From the NCBI RefSeq assembly GCF_003666685.1, contig NZ_RCIZ01000008.1, forward strand, positions 1-64,000: DNA of 64,000 nt, written 5' to 3'. Source of the DNA: Mesorhizobium sp. YM1C-6-2 (GTDB taxonomy: Bacteria; Pseudomonadota; Alphaproteobacteria; Rhizobiales; Rhizobiaceae). Position numbers and translations under genes: made by a program. Below the pieces are notes generated by a model. The model saw only the letters and a list, made by a program, of their open reading frames with translations, was not told where the DNA came from and did no database searches. The first letter of the stretch is position 1, and each line of letters begins with the position of its first letter. Positions 1-7,453 of this stretch are shown piece after piece.

Positions 1-175
1 CGCGCGGCCACTGCGCCAGCGCCGCCGCGAACGCCTCCGACAGCGCATCCTCGGCCCCCGCCACGTCGCGCGAGCGTGCCGCCAGATACGCGACCAGCTT
101 GCCGTAGCTCGCGCGCGCCGCGGACTCGGCGGCGGCCTCCGCCGCCGCGCGCGCCGCGTTGGCCCGGCCGTCCAT
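1..175 (-). CDS. ECF-type RNA polymerase sigma factor (N-terminal part only)
   Basis: Only about the first 58 residues are in the window; the gene runs off the left edge. The visible part, including YGKLVAYLAARSRDVAGAED and then LSEAFAAALAQWP, matches the region 2 start of ECF sigma factors of the group usually paired with YciI/DGPF proteins. The ATG at 175 lies 3 nt after the stop of the upstream yciI-like gene, so the two are probably one transcript. The pairing with a YciI gene is known for this sigma group and supports the call. The C-terminal half cannot be judged. Confidence 0.7.
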   Translation of the reverse strand, partial: MDGRANAARAAAEAAAESAARASYGKLVAYLAARSRDVAGAEDALSEAFAAALAQWPR

Positions 176-178
176 GCG

Positions 179-529
179 TCAGCGCATCGGCCAGATCGGC
201 CGCACCTCGACCGTGCCGTGGGCAGCGCCGGGGCAGCGCGCGGCCCATTTTATGGCGCCGTCCATGTCGTCGGCCTCGACGATGTAGAAGCCGGCCAGCT
301 GCTCCTTGGTGTCGGCGAAAGGCCCGTCCAGCACTTCGGTCCTGTCGTCGCGGACCTTGACCGTGGTCGAGGCCGACGCCGGCCGCAGCCGTTCGCCCGA
401 CACCATGGCGCCGGCCTTGATCAGCGCCTCGTTGTAGGCCGCGTAGGGAGCCGACATCTGCGCGCGCTGCTCGTCGGTGGCGGTCCTGAACGGCGTGTCG
501 TCGGTGTGGATGAGCAACATGTACTGCAT
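179..529 (-). CDS. YciI family (DGPF-domain) protein
   Basis: A 116-residue protein that begins MQYMLLIHTDD and contains the hallmark LDGPFADTKEQLAGFYIVEA followed by DMDGAIKWAARCPGA. This is the YCII-related fold, a small dimeric alpha/beta domain usually found beside ECF sigma factors; its molecular role is not settled. The ATG at 529 is preferred over the one at 541 because GGAGATTCCG directly precedes it. The gene ends 3 nt before the ECF sigma start, so the two are almost certainly co-transcribed and may act together in an envelope or stress response. Confidence 0.85.
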   Translation of the reverse strand: MQYMLLIHTDDTPFRTATDEQRAQMSAPYAAYNEALIKAGAMVSGERLRPASASTTVKVRDDRTEVLDGPFADTKEQLAGFYIVEADDMDGAIKWAARCPGAAHGTVEVRPIWPMR

Positions 530-751
530 CGGAATCTCCATGGGTTGACGGTCGCGTCCTTGCGATCCGCGCCTAAGTCGCGCCGCTTTGCCTCAAATCG
601 ACAGGCGGCTCGAAAAAACATGGAAAGCATTCTCCGCCCGCACCGGTGGTCCCCGCAAGGGCCGCTTAGCCGTTCGTCGTAGCGGATGGCGGGTTGGCAA
701 ATCGGCTCCGGCGTCTAAACTCGCCCTCCCAACGCATCCAGGGAGGAACAG

Positions 752-1705
752 ATGCCGCGATCCGCAACCCGCCTCGTTGCCGCCGCCGCCTTCGCGCTCG
801 GGCTGGCAGCCGTGCCGGCCAAGGCGCAGGAGTTCATCAACGTGCTGACCGGCGGCACGTCCGGCGTCTACTATCCGCTCGGCGTCGCGCTGGCCGACAT
901 CTACGGCAAGGGCATCGAGGGTGCGCGCACCCAGGTACAGGCGACCAAGGCGTCGGTCGAGAACCTCAACCTCCTGCAGCAGGGCAAGGGCGAGATCGCC
1001 TTTTCGCTCGGCGATTCCGTAAAGCTCGCCGCCGAGGGCAACGCGGAGGCCGGCTTCCCCGGCAAGCTCGACAAACTGCGCGGCATCGCCGCCATCTATC
1101 CCAATTACATCCAGATCGTCGCCAGCCAGGATTCAGGCATCAAGACGCTCGCCGACCTCAAGGGCAAGAGCCTGTCGGTCGGCGCCCCGGCCTCGGGCAC
1201 CGAGCTCAATGCGCGCGCCATCTTCGCAGCCGCCGGCATGTCCTACGAGGATCTCGGCAAGGTCGAATACCTGCCCTTCGCCGAATCCGTCGAGCTGATC
1301 AAAAACCGCCAGCTCGACGCTACGCTGCAGTCGGCCGGCTTGGGCGTCGCCTCGATCCGCGATCTCGCCACCTCGGTGCCGATCAATGTGGTGGCCGTGC
1401 CGAAGGCGGAAGTCGAGAAGATCGGCTCGCCCTACATTCCCGTCACCATCCCGGCCGGCACCTATGACGGCCAGGCCGCGGACGTCGAGACCGCCGCCGT
1501 CGGCAATTTTTTGATCACCCATGACGGCGTGCCGGAGGAGACTGCCTACCAGATGACCAAGCTCTTGTTCGAGAGCCTGCCGCAGCTCGTCGCCGCCCAC
1601 GCCGCCGCCAAGGCGATCGACCCGGCCAAGGCGCTCGACGGCATGCCGGTCGAACTGCATCCCGGCGCGGCGCGCTACTACAAGGAGGCAGGAATCCTGA
1701 AGTAG
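752..1705 (+). CDS. TAXI family TRAP transporter solute-binding protein
   Basis: A 317-residue periplasmic binding protein. Residues 1-25 form a signal peptide ending AKAQ, followed by INVLTGGTSGVYYPLGVALA, the typical N-terminus of TAXI (TRAP-associated extracytoplasmic immunogenic) proteins. Later segments LADLKGKSLSVGAPASGTE and NAEAGFPGKLDKLRGIAAIY also fit. It captures an unknown organic acid or amino acid for the fused permease encoded 93 nt downstream. GGGAGGAACAG precedes the ATG, a strong ribosome binding site. Substrate cannot be read from the sequence. Confidence 0.9.
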   Translation: MPRSATRLVAAAAFALGLAAVPAKAQEFINVLTGGTSGVYYPLGVALADIYGKGIEGARTQVQATKASVENLNLLQQGKGEIAFSLGDSVKLAAEGNAEAGFPGKLDKLRGIAAIYPNYIQIVASQDSGIKTLADLKGKSLSVGAPASGTELNARAIFAAAGMSYEDLGKVEYLPFAESVELIKNRQLDATLQSAGLGVASIRDLATSVPINVVAVPKAEVEKIGSPYIPVTIPAGTYDGQAADVETAAVGNFLITHDGVPEETAYQMTKLLFESLPQLVAAHAAAKAIDPAKALDGMPVELHPGAARYYKEAGILK

Positions 1706-1712
1706 TCCCGGC

Positions 1713-1762
1713 TTTCCCTCCTCCTTGAGGGGAGGGCGGCGGCAAAACCGCCGGGGGGGTTG
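1713..1762. repeat. GC-rich intergenic hairpin element
   Basis: Between the binding-protein and permease genes lie two nested inverted repeats: CCCTCC (1716-1721) with GGAGGG (1731-1736), then a GGCGG/CCGCC stem around an AAAA loop, followed by a G run. This resembles the short C/G-rich intergenic repeats common in rhizobial genomes. In this position it could tune the ratio of binding protein to permease by protecting the upstream mRNA. The assignment to a dispersed repeat family is from memory only. Confidence 0.45.
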
Positions 1763-1798
1763 TCCATGAAGAACTCTACGCAAGAAAGAGGCTGAGCA

Positions 1799-3904
1799 CT
1801 GTCCGCCACGACCCCGCTTCCATCATCCGCGTCGCAACAAGCCGCCGAAGCCGAGATCGTCGACGGCCTGCCGCCCGGCTGGGGGGAAGGCCTCGGCGGC
1901 AGGGTGACCTTCGCCATCGCCGTCGCCTTCTCGGCCTTCCAGCTCGTCACCGCCGCCTACGCGTTCCTGCCCAGCCAGGTCGTCAGGGCCATGCATGTCG
2001 GCTTCCTGCTGCTGCTCGGCTTCGGCCTTTTGGCGACCTTGCGAGCGAAGTCGACGGCCGGCCGGGCGCTGTTCTGGACCTTCGGTGTGCTCGGCTTCGC
2101 CACCGGCGTCTATCAGTGGGCCGAATACGCCCCGCTGCTCCATCGCAGCGGCTTCCTGACGCCGCTCGACGTCACCATCGGCGCCGTGCTGATCGTGCTG
2201 GTCTTCGAGGCCGCGCGCCGCCTGATGGGCTGGCCGCTCGCCATCATCGCCGGCATTTTCCTCGCCTACTGCTTCCTGGGCAACTACCTGCCGCCGCCCC
2301 TCATCCACCGCGGCTACGATTTTGCGCAGATCATCGACTATTTCGCCTTCGGCACCGAAGGCATCTACGGCACGCCCGTCTACGTCTCGGCCGCCTACAT
2401 CTTCATCTTTGTCGTCTTCGCCGCCTTTCTCGAACGCGCCGGCATGATCGCGCTGTTCAACGACGTGGCGCTTGGCCTGGTCGGCTCCTGGCGCGGCGGC
2501 CCTGCGCAGGTCTGCGTGCTTTCCTCCGCACTGATGGGCACCATCTCCGGCTCGGGCGTCGCCAACGTCGTCGCCAGCGGCCAGTTCACCATCCCGCTGA
2601 TGAAGCGCTTCGGCTTCCGGGCGGCGTTCGCCGGCGGCGTCGAGGCGACCTCGTCGATGGGCGGCCAGATCATGCCGCCGGTGATGGGGGCGGTCGCCTT
2701 CATCATGGCCGAGACGCTGAACATCCCCTATGCCGACGTGGTGAAAGCCGCGATCATCCCGGCCATCCTCTATTTCGGCGCCTGCTTCTGGCAGGTCCAT
2801 CTGGAAGCCGGCAAGGCGGGCCTGGGCGGCATGCGCAAGGAGGAACTGCCGAGCGCCTGGACGGCCATCAAGGAGCATTGGCCGCTGGTGCTGCCGCTGG
2901 CGGCGCTCGTCTATTTGCTCTTTGCCGGCTATACGCCGATCTTCGCCGGCACGATGGGCCTGGCGTTGACCGTCGTGCTCATCCTCGGCACACCGCTCGC
3001 AGCACTCATCGGCCCATTTGCCTTCCGCGTCGTCTTCTGGATCGCGCTCGGCCTCGCCGCCGCCGCCTTCATGCGCTTCGGCGTCAACGTGCTGGCCGCC
3101 GTCATGGCGGCGCTGGTGCTTGCCTGCCTCGCCTTCCGGGGCGGCCGCGAGACGCTGCGCATCTGCCTGGACTCGCTCGCCGAAGGCGCCAAGAACGCGC
3201 TGCCGGTCGGCATCGCCTGCGCCATCGTCGGCATCGTCATCGGCACGCTGACGCTGACCGGCATCGCCTCGACGCTGATCGGTGCGATCATCGCGATCGG
3301 CCAGAACAACCTCTTCCTGTCGCTGGTGCTCACCATGCTCACATGCCTGGTGCTCGGCATGGGCATACCGACCATCCCCAACTACATCATCACCTCCTCG
3401 CTCGCCGGGCCGGCGCTGCTCGAACTCGGCGTGCCGCTCTTGGTCGGCCACATGTTCGTCTTCTATTTCGGGATCATGGCCGACCTCACCCCGCCGGTCG
3501 CGCTCGCCGCCTTCGCGGCAGCGCCGATGGCCAAGGAATCCGGGCTGAAGATCGGTGTCCAGGCCTCCAAGCTCGCGGTCGCCGGCTTCGTGGTGCCGTT
3601 CATGGCGGTCTACACGCCAGCGCTCATGCTGCAGGATCCGGGGCCGATCGCCGAAAACTTCGGCTACCCTGTCGAGGTCGTCTACATCGTCGCCAAGGCC
3701 TGCCTCGGCATCGCGCTGTGGGGCGCGGCGGTGGTCGGCTTCCTTTTCACCCGCCTCGCCGTCTGGGAGCGGATCGTCGCCTTCGCCGCCGGCGTGCTCC
3801 TGGTGCTTGCCCTGCCGCTGACCGACGAGATCGGCTGGGCGCTCGCCGCCTCGTGGATCGGATGGCACTGGTGGCGGGCGCGGGGCATCCCCGCGCTGCA
3901 ATGA
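1799..3904 (+). CDS. TRAP transporter fused permease (DctQM type, TAXI system)
   Basis: About 701 residues if translation starts at a CTG at 1799; a GTG start at 1904 would give 666. The protein is almost entirely hydrophobic, with a small-subunit-like N-terminal part and a large DctM-like part. Signatures include LMGTISGSGVANVVASGQFT, EATSSMGGQIMPPVMGAVAF, MGIPTIPNYIITSSLAGPAL and MADLTPPVALAAFAAAPMAK, all typical of TRAP 4TM/12TM fusions. The in-frame segment upstream of 1904 (EAEIVDGLPPGWGEGLGG) looks like genuine family N-terminus, and no ATG, GTG or TTG lies between the in-frame stop at 1793 and 1904. AAAGAGG precedes the CTG. It moves substrate delivered by the upstream TAXI protein using a sodium or proton gradient. 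Confidence 0.88.
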   Translation: MSATTPLPSSASQQAAEAEIVDGLPPGWGEGLGGRVTFAIAVAFSAFQLVTAAYAFLPSQVVRAMHVGFLLLLGFGLLATLRAKSTAGRALFWTFGVLGFATGVYQWAEYAPLLHRSGFLTPLDVTIGAVLIVLVFEAARRLMGWPLAIIAGIFLAYCFLGNYLPPPLIHRGYDFAQIIDYFAFGTEGIYGTPVYVSAAYIFIFVVFAAFLERAGMIALFNDVALGLVGSWRGGPAQVCVLSSALMGTISGSGVANVVASGQFTIPLMKRFGFRAAFAGGVEATSSMGGQIMPPVMGAVAFIMAETLNIPYADVVKAAIIPAILYFGACFWQVHLEAGKAGLGGMRKEELPSAWTAIKEHWPLVLPLAALVYLLFAGYTPIFAGTMGLALTVVLILGTPLAALIGPFAFRVVFWIALGLAAAAFMRFGVNVLAAVMAALVLACLAFRGGRETLRICLDSLAEGAKNALPVGIACAIVGIVIGTLTLTGIASTLIGAIIAIGQNNLFLSLVLTMLTCLVLGMGIPTIPNYIITSSLAGPALLELGVPLLVGHMFVFYFGIMADLTPPVALAAFAAAPMAKESGLKIGVQASKLAVAGFVVPFMAVYTPALMLQDPGPIAENFGYPVEVVYIVAKACLGIALWGAAVVGFLFTRLAVWERIVAFAAGVLLVLALPLTDEIGWALAASWIGWHWWRARGIPALQ

Positions 3905-4278
3905 GCCTCTGCATCCTCGCCGCCGGCAAGATGACTGTGCTCGCCGTGTCAGCCTTCACCCTGTCGTGGAGCCATTCCATCGAGAAGACGCGCTGGGAGG
4001 AGGACTGGCGCGTGACCCCGGCCGGCCTCGAAATCGTCGAGGCGCGCGTCAAGGGATCGGGCGCCGGGATGGAGCCGCCGGAGAGCGCCGTCCTGAAGGA
4101 TGGATGGTGGAGCTACCCGCCGAAGCTGAGTCCGCGTCCTGTCGTCATGCTTGCCGCATCGGGAGCAACCGGCGCGGGGTGGCGGCTCTGCGCGGAGGGG
4201 ACTTGCCTGGAGCTGGGGGCCGATGCAGGCGCGGCGGTCGAGCTTTCCGTGTGCGAGGCGGCGGACAAGACCCGGTAG
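3901..4278 (+). CDS. DUF1850 protein associated with TRAP transporter
   Basis: A 125-residue protein whose ATG overlaps the permease stop codon (ATGA), so it is translationally coupled. It has a short hydrophobic N-terminus, then FTLSWSHSIEKTRWEEDWRV and GAGMEPPESAVLKDGWWSYP, the two conserved stretches of DUF1850. This family is nearly always encoded beside TAXI-TRAP permeases; its function is unknown but it probably supports assembly or substrate handling. Two cysteines near the C-terminus (LCAEGTCLELG) could form a disulfide. Confidence 0.85.
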   Translation: MSLCILAAGKMTVLAVSAFTLSWSHSIEKTRWEEDWRVTPAGLEIVEARVKGSGAGMEPPESAVLKDGWWSYPPKLSPRPVVMLAASGATGAGWRLCAEGTCLELGADAGAAVELSVCEAADKTR

Positions 4279-4317
4279 GCGAACGGCGGGCATTGCCGCC
4301 GCATCGCCGTGAACGGA

Positions 4318-4461
4318 TCAGTGGAAGGCTGCGGGCGTGCCGAGACGGCGTGCGCAGGCCGGGCCGGGGCCGCGCATGTAGTGGCGCTCGGGGCGGTAGG
4401 TCGGTGCAACGAATTCGCGCAGCGCGAACGCAAAATGCGTGATGTGATTCCAGACGTTCAT
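4318..4461 (-). CDS. Small basic protein, 47 aa, unknown
   Basis: A 47-codon reading frame from ATG at 4461, beginning MNVWNHITHFAFALREFVAP and followed by TYRPERHYMRGPGPAC. AGGGAC motifs lie shortly upstream of the ATG. The composition is not like a shadow of another gene, and there is no other gene on either strand here. The N-terminal half may form an amphipathic helix. No family is recognised. Confidence is moderate because the call rests on composition and a weak ribosome binding site. Confidence 0.45.
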   Translation of the reverse strand: MNVWNHITHFAFALREFVAPTYRPERHYMRGPGPACARRLGTPAAFH

Positions 4462-4855
4462 CGTACCAGTCCCTGTCCCTCGGATGTCCCTTCCGATTTA
4501 CGGACACTTTTAGCGTTCAGTCGTGAATCTTCGGTGAACGCGATATTAATCTTCGGCCCTGGATCGACCTCGACCGTGGCCGAATCACGGCTGAGTCCGG
4601 GTCTTTCCGCGACCGGCCGGAAACTTCTCCGGCATGTGCTTTTTCCGACACAGCTGTTTCGCGCCGATGCCGTCCGGGTGATTTCCGGTTTCCACATTGT
4701 CTCGGCGATGAATTTCCTTGCCTGCCGGAACGTGCTCGCGCGCGGCACGTTGGTCCCGAGCCGGACGGTGTCCGGCACGCCGGCATCGTTCGCATGAGGG
4801 ACGATCGGCTCCGGCGCTTTTCCAACAACACCAAGAAACAGGAAGGGCAAAAGCC
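4462..4855. other. Intergenic region before yciE-like gene
   Basis: About 390 bp without a convincing gene. It is clearly less GC-rich than its surroundings around 4490-4560 and probably holds the promoter of the leftward 47-aa gene and that of the rightward ferritin-like gene. The long frames crossing it on both strands have unlikely composition. No palindrome or terminator stood out. Confidence 0.4.
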
Positions 4856-5362
4856 ATGGGTTTCTTTTCCAAGGACATCAAGACGCTGGACGACCTCTTC
4901 GTGCACACGCTGCGCGACATCTATTACGCCGAGAAGCAGATCGAGAAGGCGCTGCCGAAGATGGTCGACAAGGCGACCAGCCCCGAGCTGAAGGCTGGCT
5001 TCGAGAAGCATCTTCAGGAGACCAAAGGCCATGTCGAACGCGTCGAGCAAGTCTTCGAGATGCACGGCGTCAAGGCCAAGGCGGTCAACTGCCCGGCCAT
5101 CGACGGCATTCTGGAGGAAGCCGACGAGATTGCCGGCGACATCGACGACAAGCAGGTGCTGGACGCGGCGCTGATCGCCTCGGCGCAAGCCGTCGAGCAT
5201 TATGAGATCACCCGCTACGGCACGCTGATGGCCTGGGCCAAGCAGCTCGGCCGCAGCGACTGCGCCGCCGTGCTCGCCAAGAACCTCAAGGAAGAAGAAG
5301 CGACCGACAAGAAGCTATCGCAGCTCGGCGAGAGCAAGGTCAACATGCAGGCCGCCGAATAG
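4856..5362 (+). CDS. YciE/DUF892 ferritin-like protein
   Basis: A 168-residue protein beginning MGFFSKDIKTLDDLFVHTL and continuing RDIYYAEKQIEKALPKM, the signature of the DUF892 (YciE/YciF) ferritin-like family. Paired helices with acidic/His residues (TKGHVERVEQVF, EHYEITRYGTL) fit a four-helix bundle that could bind a di-iron centre. Members are linked to general stress and desiccation responses in proteobacteria. AGGAAGGG lies 8 nt before the ATG. It is followed by a strong hairpin and faces the convergent mbfA gene, so two ferritin-like proteins are neighbours here. Confidence 0.88.
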   Translation: MGFFSKDIKTLDDLFVHTLRDIYYAEKQIEKALPKMVDKATSPELKAGFEKHLQETKGHVERVEQVFEMHGVKAKAVNCPAIDGILEEADEIAGDIDDKQVLDAALIASAQAVEHYEITRYGTLMAWAKQLGRSDCAAVLAKNLKEEEATDKKLSQLGESKVNMQAAE

Positions 5363-5395
5363 CGGATCGCAACGGCACGATCCGATCGCGCCACC

Positions 5396-5427
5396 GAAAG
5401 GGCCGCGCCGAGAGGTGCGGCCCTTTC
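5396..5427. terminator. Hairpin terminator between convergent genes
   Basis: Perfect 11-bp inverted repeat GAAAGGGCCGC (5396-5406) and GCGGCCCTTTC (5417-5427) with a 10-nt loop, placed between the stop of the yciE-like gene and the stop of the convergent mbfA. It can serve both strands, although the T tract is short. Confidence 0.75.
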
Positions 5428-5445
5428 GCTCGGCGCTATGGACGA

Positions 5446-6429
5446 TTACGCATTGCCGATCAGCACGCCCGCCGCCAGCACGAGGCTGCCGCCCAGCACC
5501 ACCTGCAGCACGGCGCGGAAGAAGGGGGTTTCCATGTAGCGGTTCTGGATGAAGGCGATCGCCCAGAGCTCGACGAAGACGACGGCGATGGCGATCGCGG
5601 TGGCCGTCCAGAAATGCGGGATCAGATAGGGCAGCGCATGGCCCAGCCCGCCGATCGCCGTCATGATGCCGGAGGCGAGGCCGCGCTTCACCGGCGAACC
5701 GCGGCCCGACAGCTTGCCGTCGTCATGGGCGGCCTCGGTGAAGCCCATCGAGATGCCGGCGCCGACCGAAGCGGACAGGCCGACGAGGAAGGTCTGCCAG
5801 GTGTCGCCGGTGGCGAAGGCTGCGGCGAAGATCGGCGCCAGCGTCGACACCGAGCCGTCCATCAGGCCGGCCAGCCCCGGCTGCACATAGGTCAGGATGA
5901 ACTGCCGCCGCTCGGCGACGCCCTCCTCGGCCTTCACGTCCTCCGGCACATGTTCCAGGCCGAGCCGGCGCGCCAAAGATTCATGGCCCTTCTCCGCCGC
6001 CGCGAGATCGCCGAGCAGCTTTCGGGTCGAGGCGTCCTCCGTACGCTTCGCGGCCTCGAGGTAGAAGCGATGCGCCTGATCTTCCATCTCCTCGGCCTGC
6101 AGGCGCACCTTCTCGATGCCGAGCGGACGGACCAGCCAGTCCGGCCGGCGTTCGTAATAACCTTTGACATGCTCGCGGCGGATAAGGGGGATGCGCTCGC
6201 CGAAGCGCTGCCGGTGCATTTCGATCAGCGCGGCGCGATGCCTGTCCTCCTCGTCGGCCATGCCGTCGAAAACCGCGGCGGAAGCGGGAAAGTCGTCGCG
6301 CAGGCCGTCGGCATAGGCACGGTATATGCGGCCGTCATCCTCCTCGGAGGAAATGGCGAGCGCGAGAATCTCCTGCTCGTCGAGCGAATCGAAGGGGCGG
6401 CGTCCGAAACCGAAGACACGTGAAAGCAT
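5446..6429 (-). CDS. mbfA: MbfA, membrane-bound ferritin-like iron exporter
   Basis: A 327-residue protein with an N-terminal ferritin-like domain (roughly residues 15-165) and a C-terminal VIT1/CCC1-type membrane domain (from about residue 185). Ferritin-like metal ligands are visible in AISSEEDDGRIYRAYAD, MADEEDRHRAALIEMH and AEEMEDQAHRFYLEA. The membrane domain contains VQPGLAGLMDGSVSTLAPIF and VGAGISMGFTEAAHDDG, typical of VIT-family transporters. In rhizobia and Agrobacterium MbfA exports iron and protects against high iron and peroxide under control of Irr. The perfect Irr-type palindrome just upstream of its start supports both identity and regulation. Confidence 0.93.
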   Translation of the reverse strand: MLSRVFGFGRRPFDSLDEQEILALAISSEEDDGRIYRAYADGLRDDFPASAAVFDGMADEEDRHRAALIEMHRQRFGERIPLIRREHVKGYYERRPDWLVRPLGIEKVRLQAEEMEDQAHRFYLEAAKRTEDASTRKLLGDLAAAEKGHESLARRLGLEHVPEDVKAEEGVAERRQFILTYVQPGLAGLMDGSVSTLAPIFAAAFATGDTWQTFLVGLSASVGAGISMGFTEAAHDDGKLSGRGSPVKRGLASGIMTAIGGLGHALPYLIPHFWTATAIAIAVVFVELWAIAFIQNRYMETPFFRAVLQVVLGGSLVLAAGVLIGNA

Positions 6430-6439
6430 GAGATTCTGG

Positions 6440-6468
6440 CTCTAGTTTAGAATTGTTCTAAACTAGAG
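6440..6468 (-). promoter_or_regulatory. Irr (ICE) box in the mbfA promoter
   Basis: Perfect 13-bp inverted repeat CTCTAGTTTAGAA (6440-6452) and TTCTAAACTAGAG (6456-6468) separated by TTG. The core TTTAGAA-N3-TTCTAAA is the iron-control element bound by the rhizobial regulator Irr. It sits 11-39 bp upstream of the mbfA start, as expected for repression under low iron. The pairing extends beyond the usual core. Confidence 0.85.
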
Positions 6469-6489
6469 CGTTCGTCGTGCCGGTGCAAT

Positions 6490-6544
6490 GGGCGTCCTGC
6501 TATCCGAAGCGGCGATAACGCTTCCCGGAGGACGCCCTCTTTTT
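6490..6544 (+). terminator. Intrinsic terminator with no gene in front of it
   Basis: Stem GGGCGTCCT (6490-6498) pairs with AGGACGCCC (6529-6537), followed by TCTTTTT. An inner GAAGCG/CGCTTC stem lies inside the loop. It is oriented for plus-strand transcripts, yet no plus-strand gene lies between it and the mbfA start; either a short RNA ends here or it is a leader attenuator for the gene at 6598. Confidence 0.6.
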
Positions 6545-6597
6545 ATAGCCGGACTCCACACTATATAGGTTAACGTTCGCTTATAGGAGAGCCGCCC

Positions 6598-6948
6598 GTG
6601 AAGCAGCAGAAGCCCGTCGCCGGCCATCCGGCCGATCCGCATGCCGACTCCTTCGATCCGCAGCCGATCCTCGACCTCATCGCCGGCATCCAGGCCGATC
6701 TCGACCGTCTCAAAGGCCTGGTCGAGCAGGCCGCACCGAAATACGACCCGGCCAATCCCGCCAACAAGATGGCCGACGGCAAGCTGTCGAAGGACGGTGT
6801 CGAATGCTGCTACCGGATGTTCGACGAGGGTGCGAGCCGCTACTCGGTCGCCCGCGCGATGAAGATCTCCTTCGCCGCCGCGACGCATCGCTTCAACGCA
6901 TGGCGCAACGCCGGCGGCGAGAAGCGGGTGCGGTCGCTCATGGGCTGA
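6598..6948 (+). CDS. Unknown 116-aa protein with HTH-like C-terminus
   Basis: Starts at a GTG preceded by GGAGAG. The N-terminal half is rich in Pro, Asp and Ala, with a helix around DLIAGIQADLDRLKGLVEQA. The C-terminal half (DGVECCYRMFDEGASRYSVA, then RAMKISFAAATHRFNAWRNA) reads like a helix-turn-helix similar to those of resolvase-type DNA-binding domains. It may bind DNA, but no named family is recognised. A hairpin terminator follows at 6978. The leader contains a separate terminator-like hairpin about 55 nt upstream. Confidence 0.7.
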   Translation: MKQQKPVAGHPADPHADSFDPQPILDLIAGIQADLDRLKGLVEQAAPKYDPANPANKMADGKLSKDGVECCYRMFDEGASRYSVARAMKISFAAATHRFNAWRNAGGEKRVRSLMG

Positions 6949-6977
6949 ATGTGGCTCGCGGTGCGAGATCAAAAAAG

Positions 6978-7006
6978 CGCCCGGCGCAGGATGCACCGGG
7001 CGTTTT
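6978..7006. terminator. Bidirectional hairpin terminator
   Basis: CGCCCGG (6978-6984) pairs with CCGGGCG (6996-7002), flanked by AAAAAA on the left and TTTT on the right, so it can end transcripts from both the gene ending at 6948 and the convergent gene ending at 7009. Confidence 0.8.
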
Positions 7007-7008
7007 CG

Positions 7009-7365
7009 TCAGCTGAGCACGGGGCAACTCGGCTGACGGCCAAAGGTGATGTAGATGCGATCGCCATAGCGATCGCGCCCGAACACATCGATAGTGCGCC
7101 TGCCGACATCGGCGACGCGGGCGTGGCGAATGCCCATGCGCTCGGCTTTCCTCAGCGCGCGCCCCGCCGAACAGCGCGGACGGTCGTCGTAGTAGTCGCG
7201 CCTGCGGTCATCCCGGTAGCAGTCCTCGTAGCGCGGGTTGCAGTCGCGCTCTATCCGCAATCCGTCGCGGCCGATCCCGAACTCCAGGTCCTGCGCCGAT
7301 ACCTGCATGGGCATAGCCATGCCCGCTCCGGCGAGCAGGGCGCAGCCGATCAGAATATTTCGCAT
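7009..7365 (-). CDS. Secreted unknown protein, 118 aa
   Basis: Residues 1-24 form a signal peptide (MRNILIGCALLAGAGMAMPM, cleaved after VSAQ). The mature part is rich in Arg, Asp and Tyr, with RDCNPRYEDCYRDDRRRDYY and a C-terminal segment YGDRIYITFGRQPSCPVL. Four cysteines could form two disulfides. Proteins of this style are frequent in Mesorhizobium and relatives, but no function is known to me. Convergent with the preceding gene across a shared terminator. Confidence 0.75.
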   Translation of the reverse strand: MRNILIGCALLAGAGMAMPMQVSAQDLEFGIGRDGLRIERDCNPRYEDCYRDDRRRDYYDDRPRCSAGRALRKAERMGIRHARVADVGRRTIDVFGRDRYGDRIYITFGRQPSCPVLS

Positions 7366-7453
7366 GTCTCCAAAAGCTCCCGTTTGGCTTCATCGCAGCG
7401 AAACGGTGCACCCATATTAGGGTTGCATCAAATAAGCTTGCAGAAGGTAACGC

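Noticed and set aside
1823-3901. 692-codon open frame antisense to the TRAP permease
   Set aside because: Composition (Arg, Asp, Gly, His-rich, no domains) is that of a high-GC shadow; the sense strand has a clear membrane protein.
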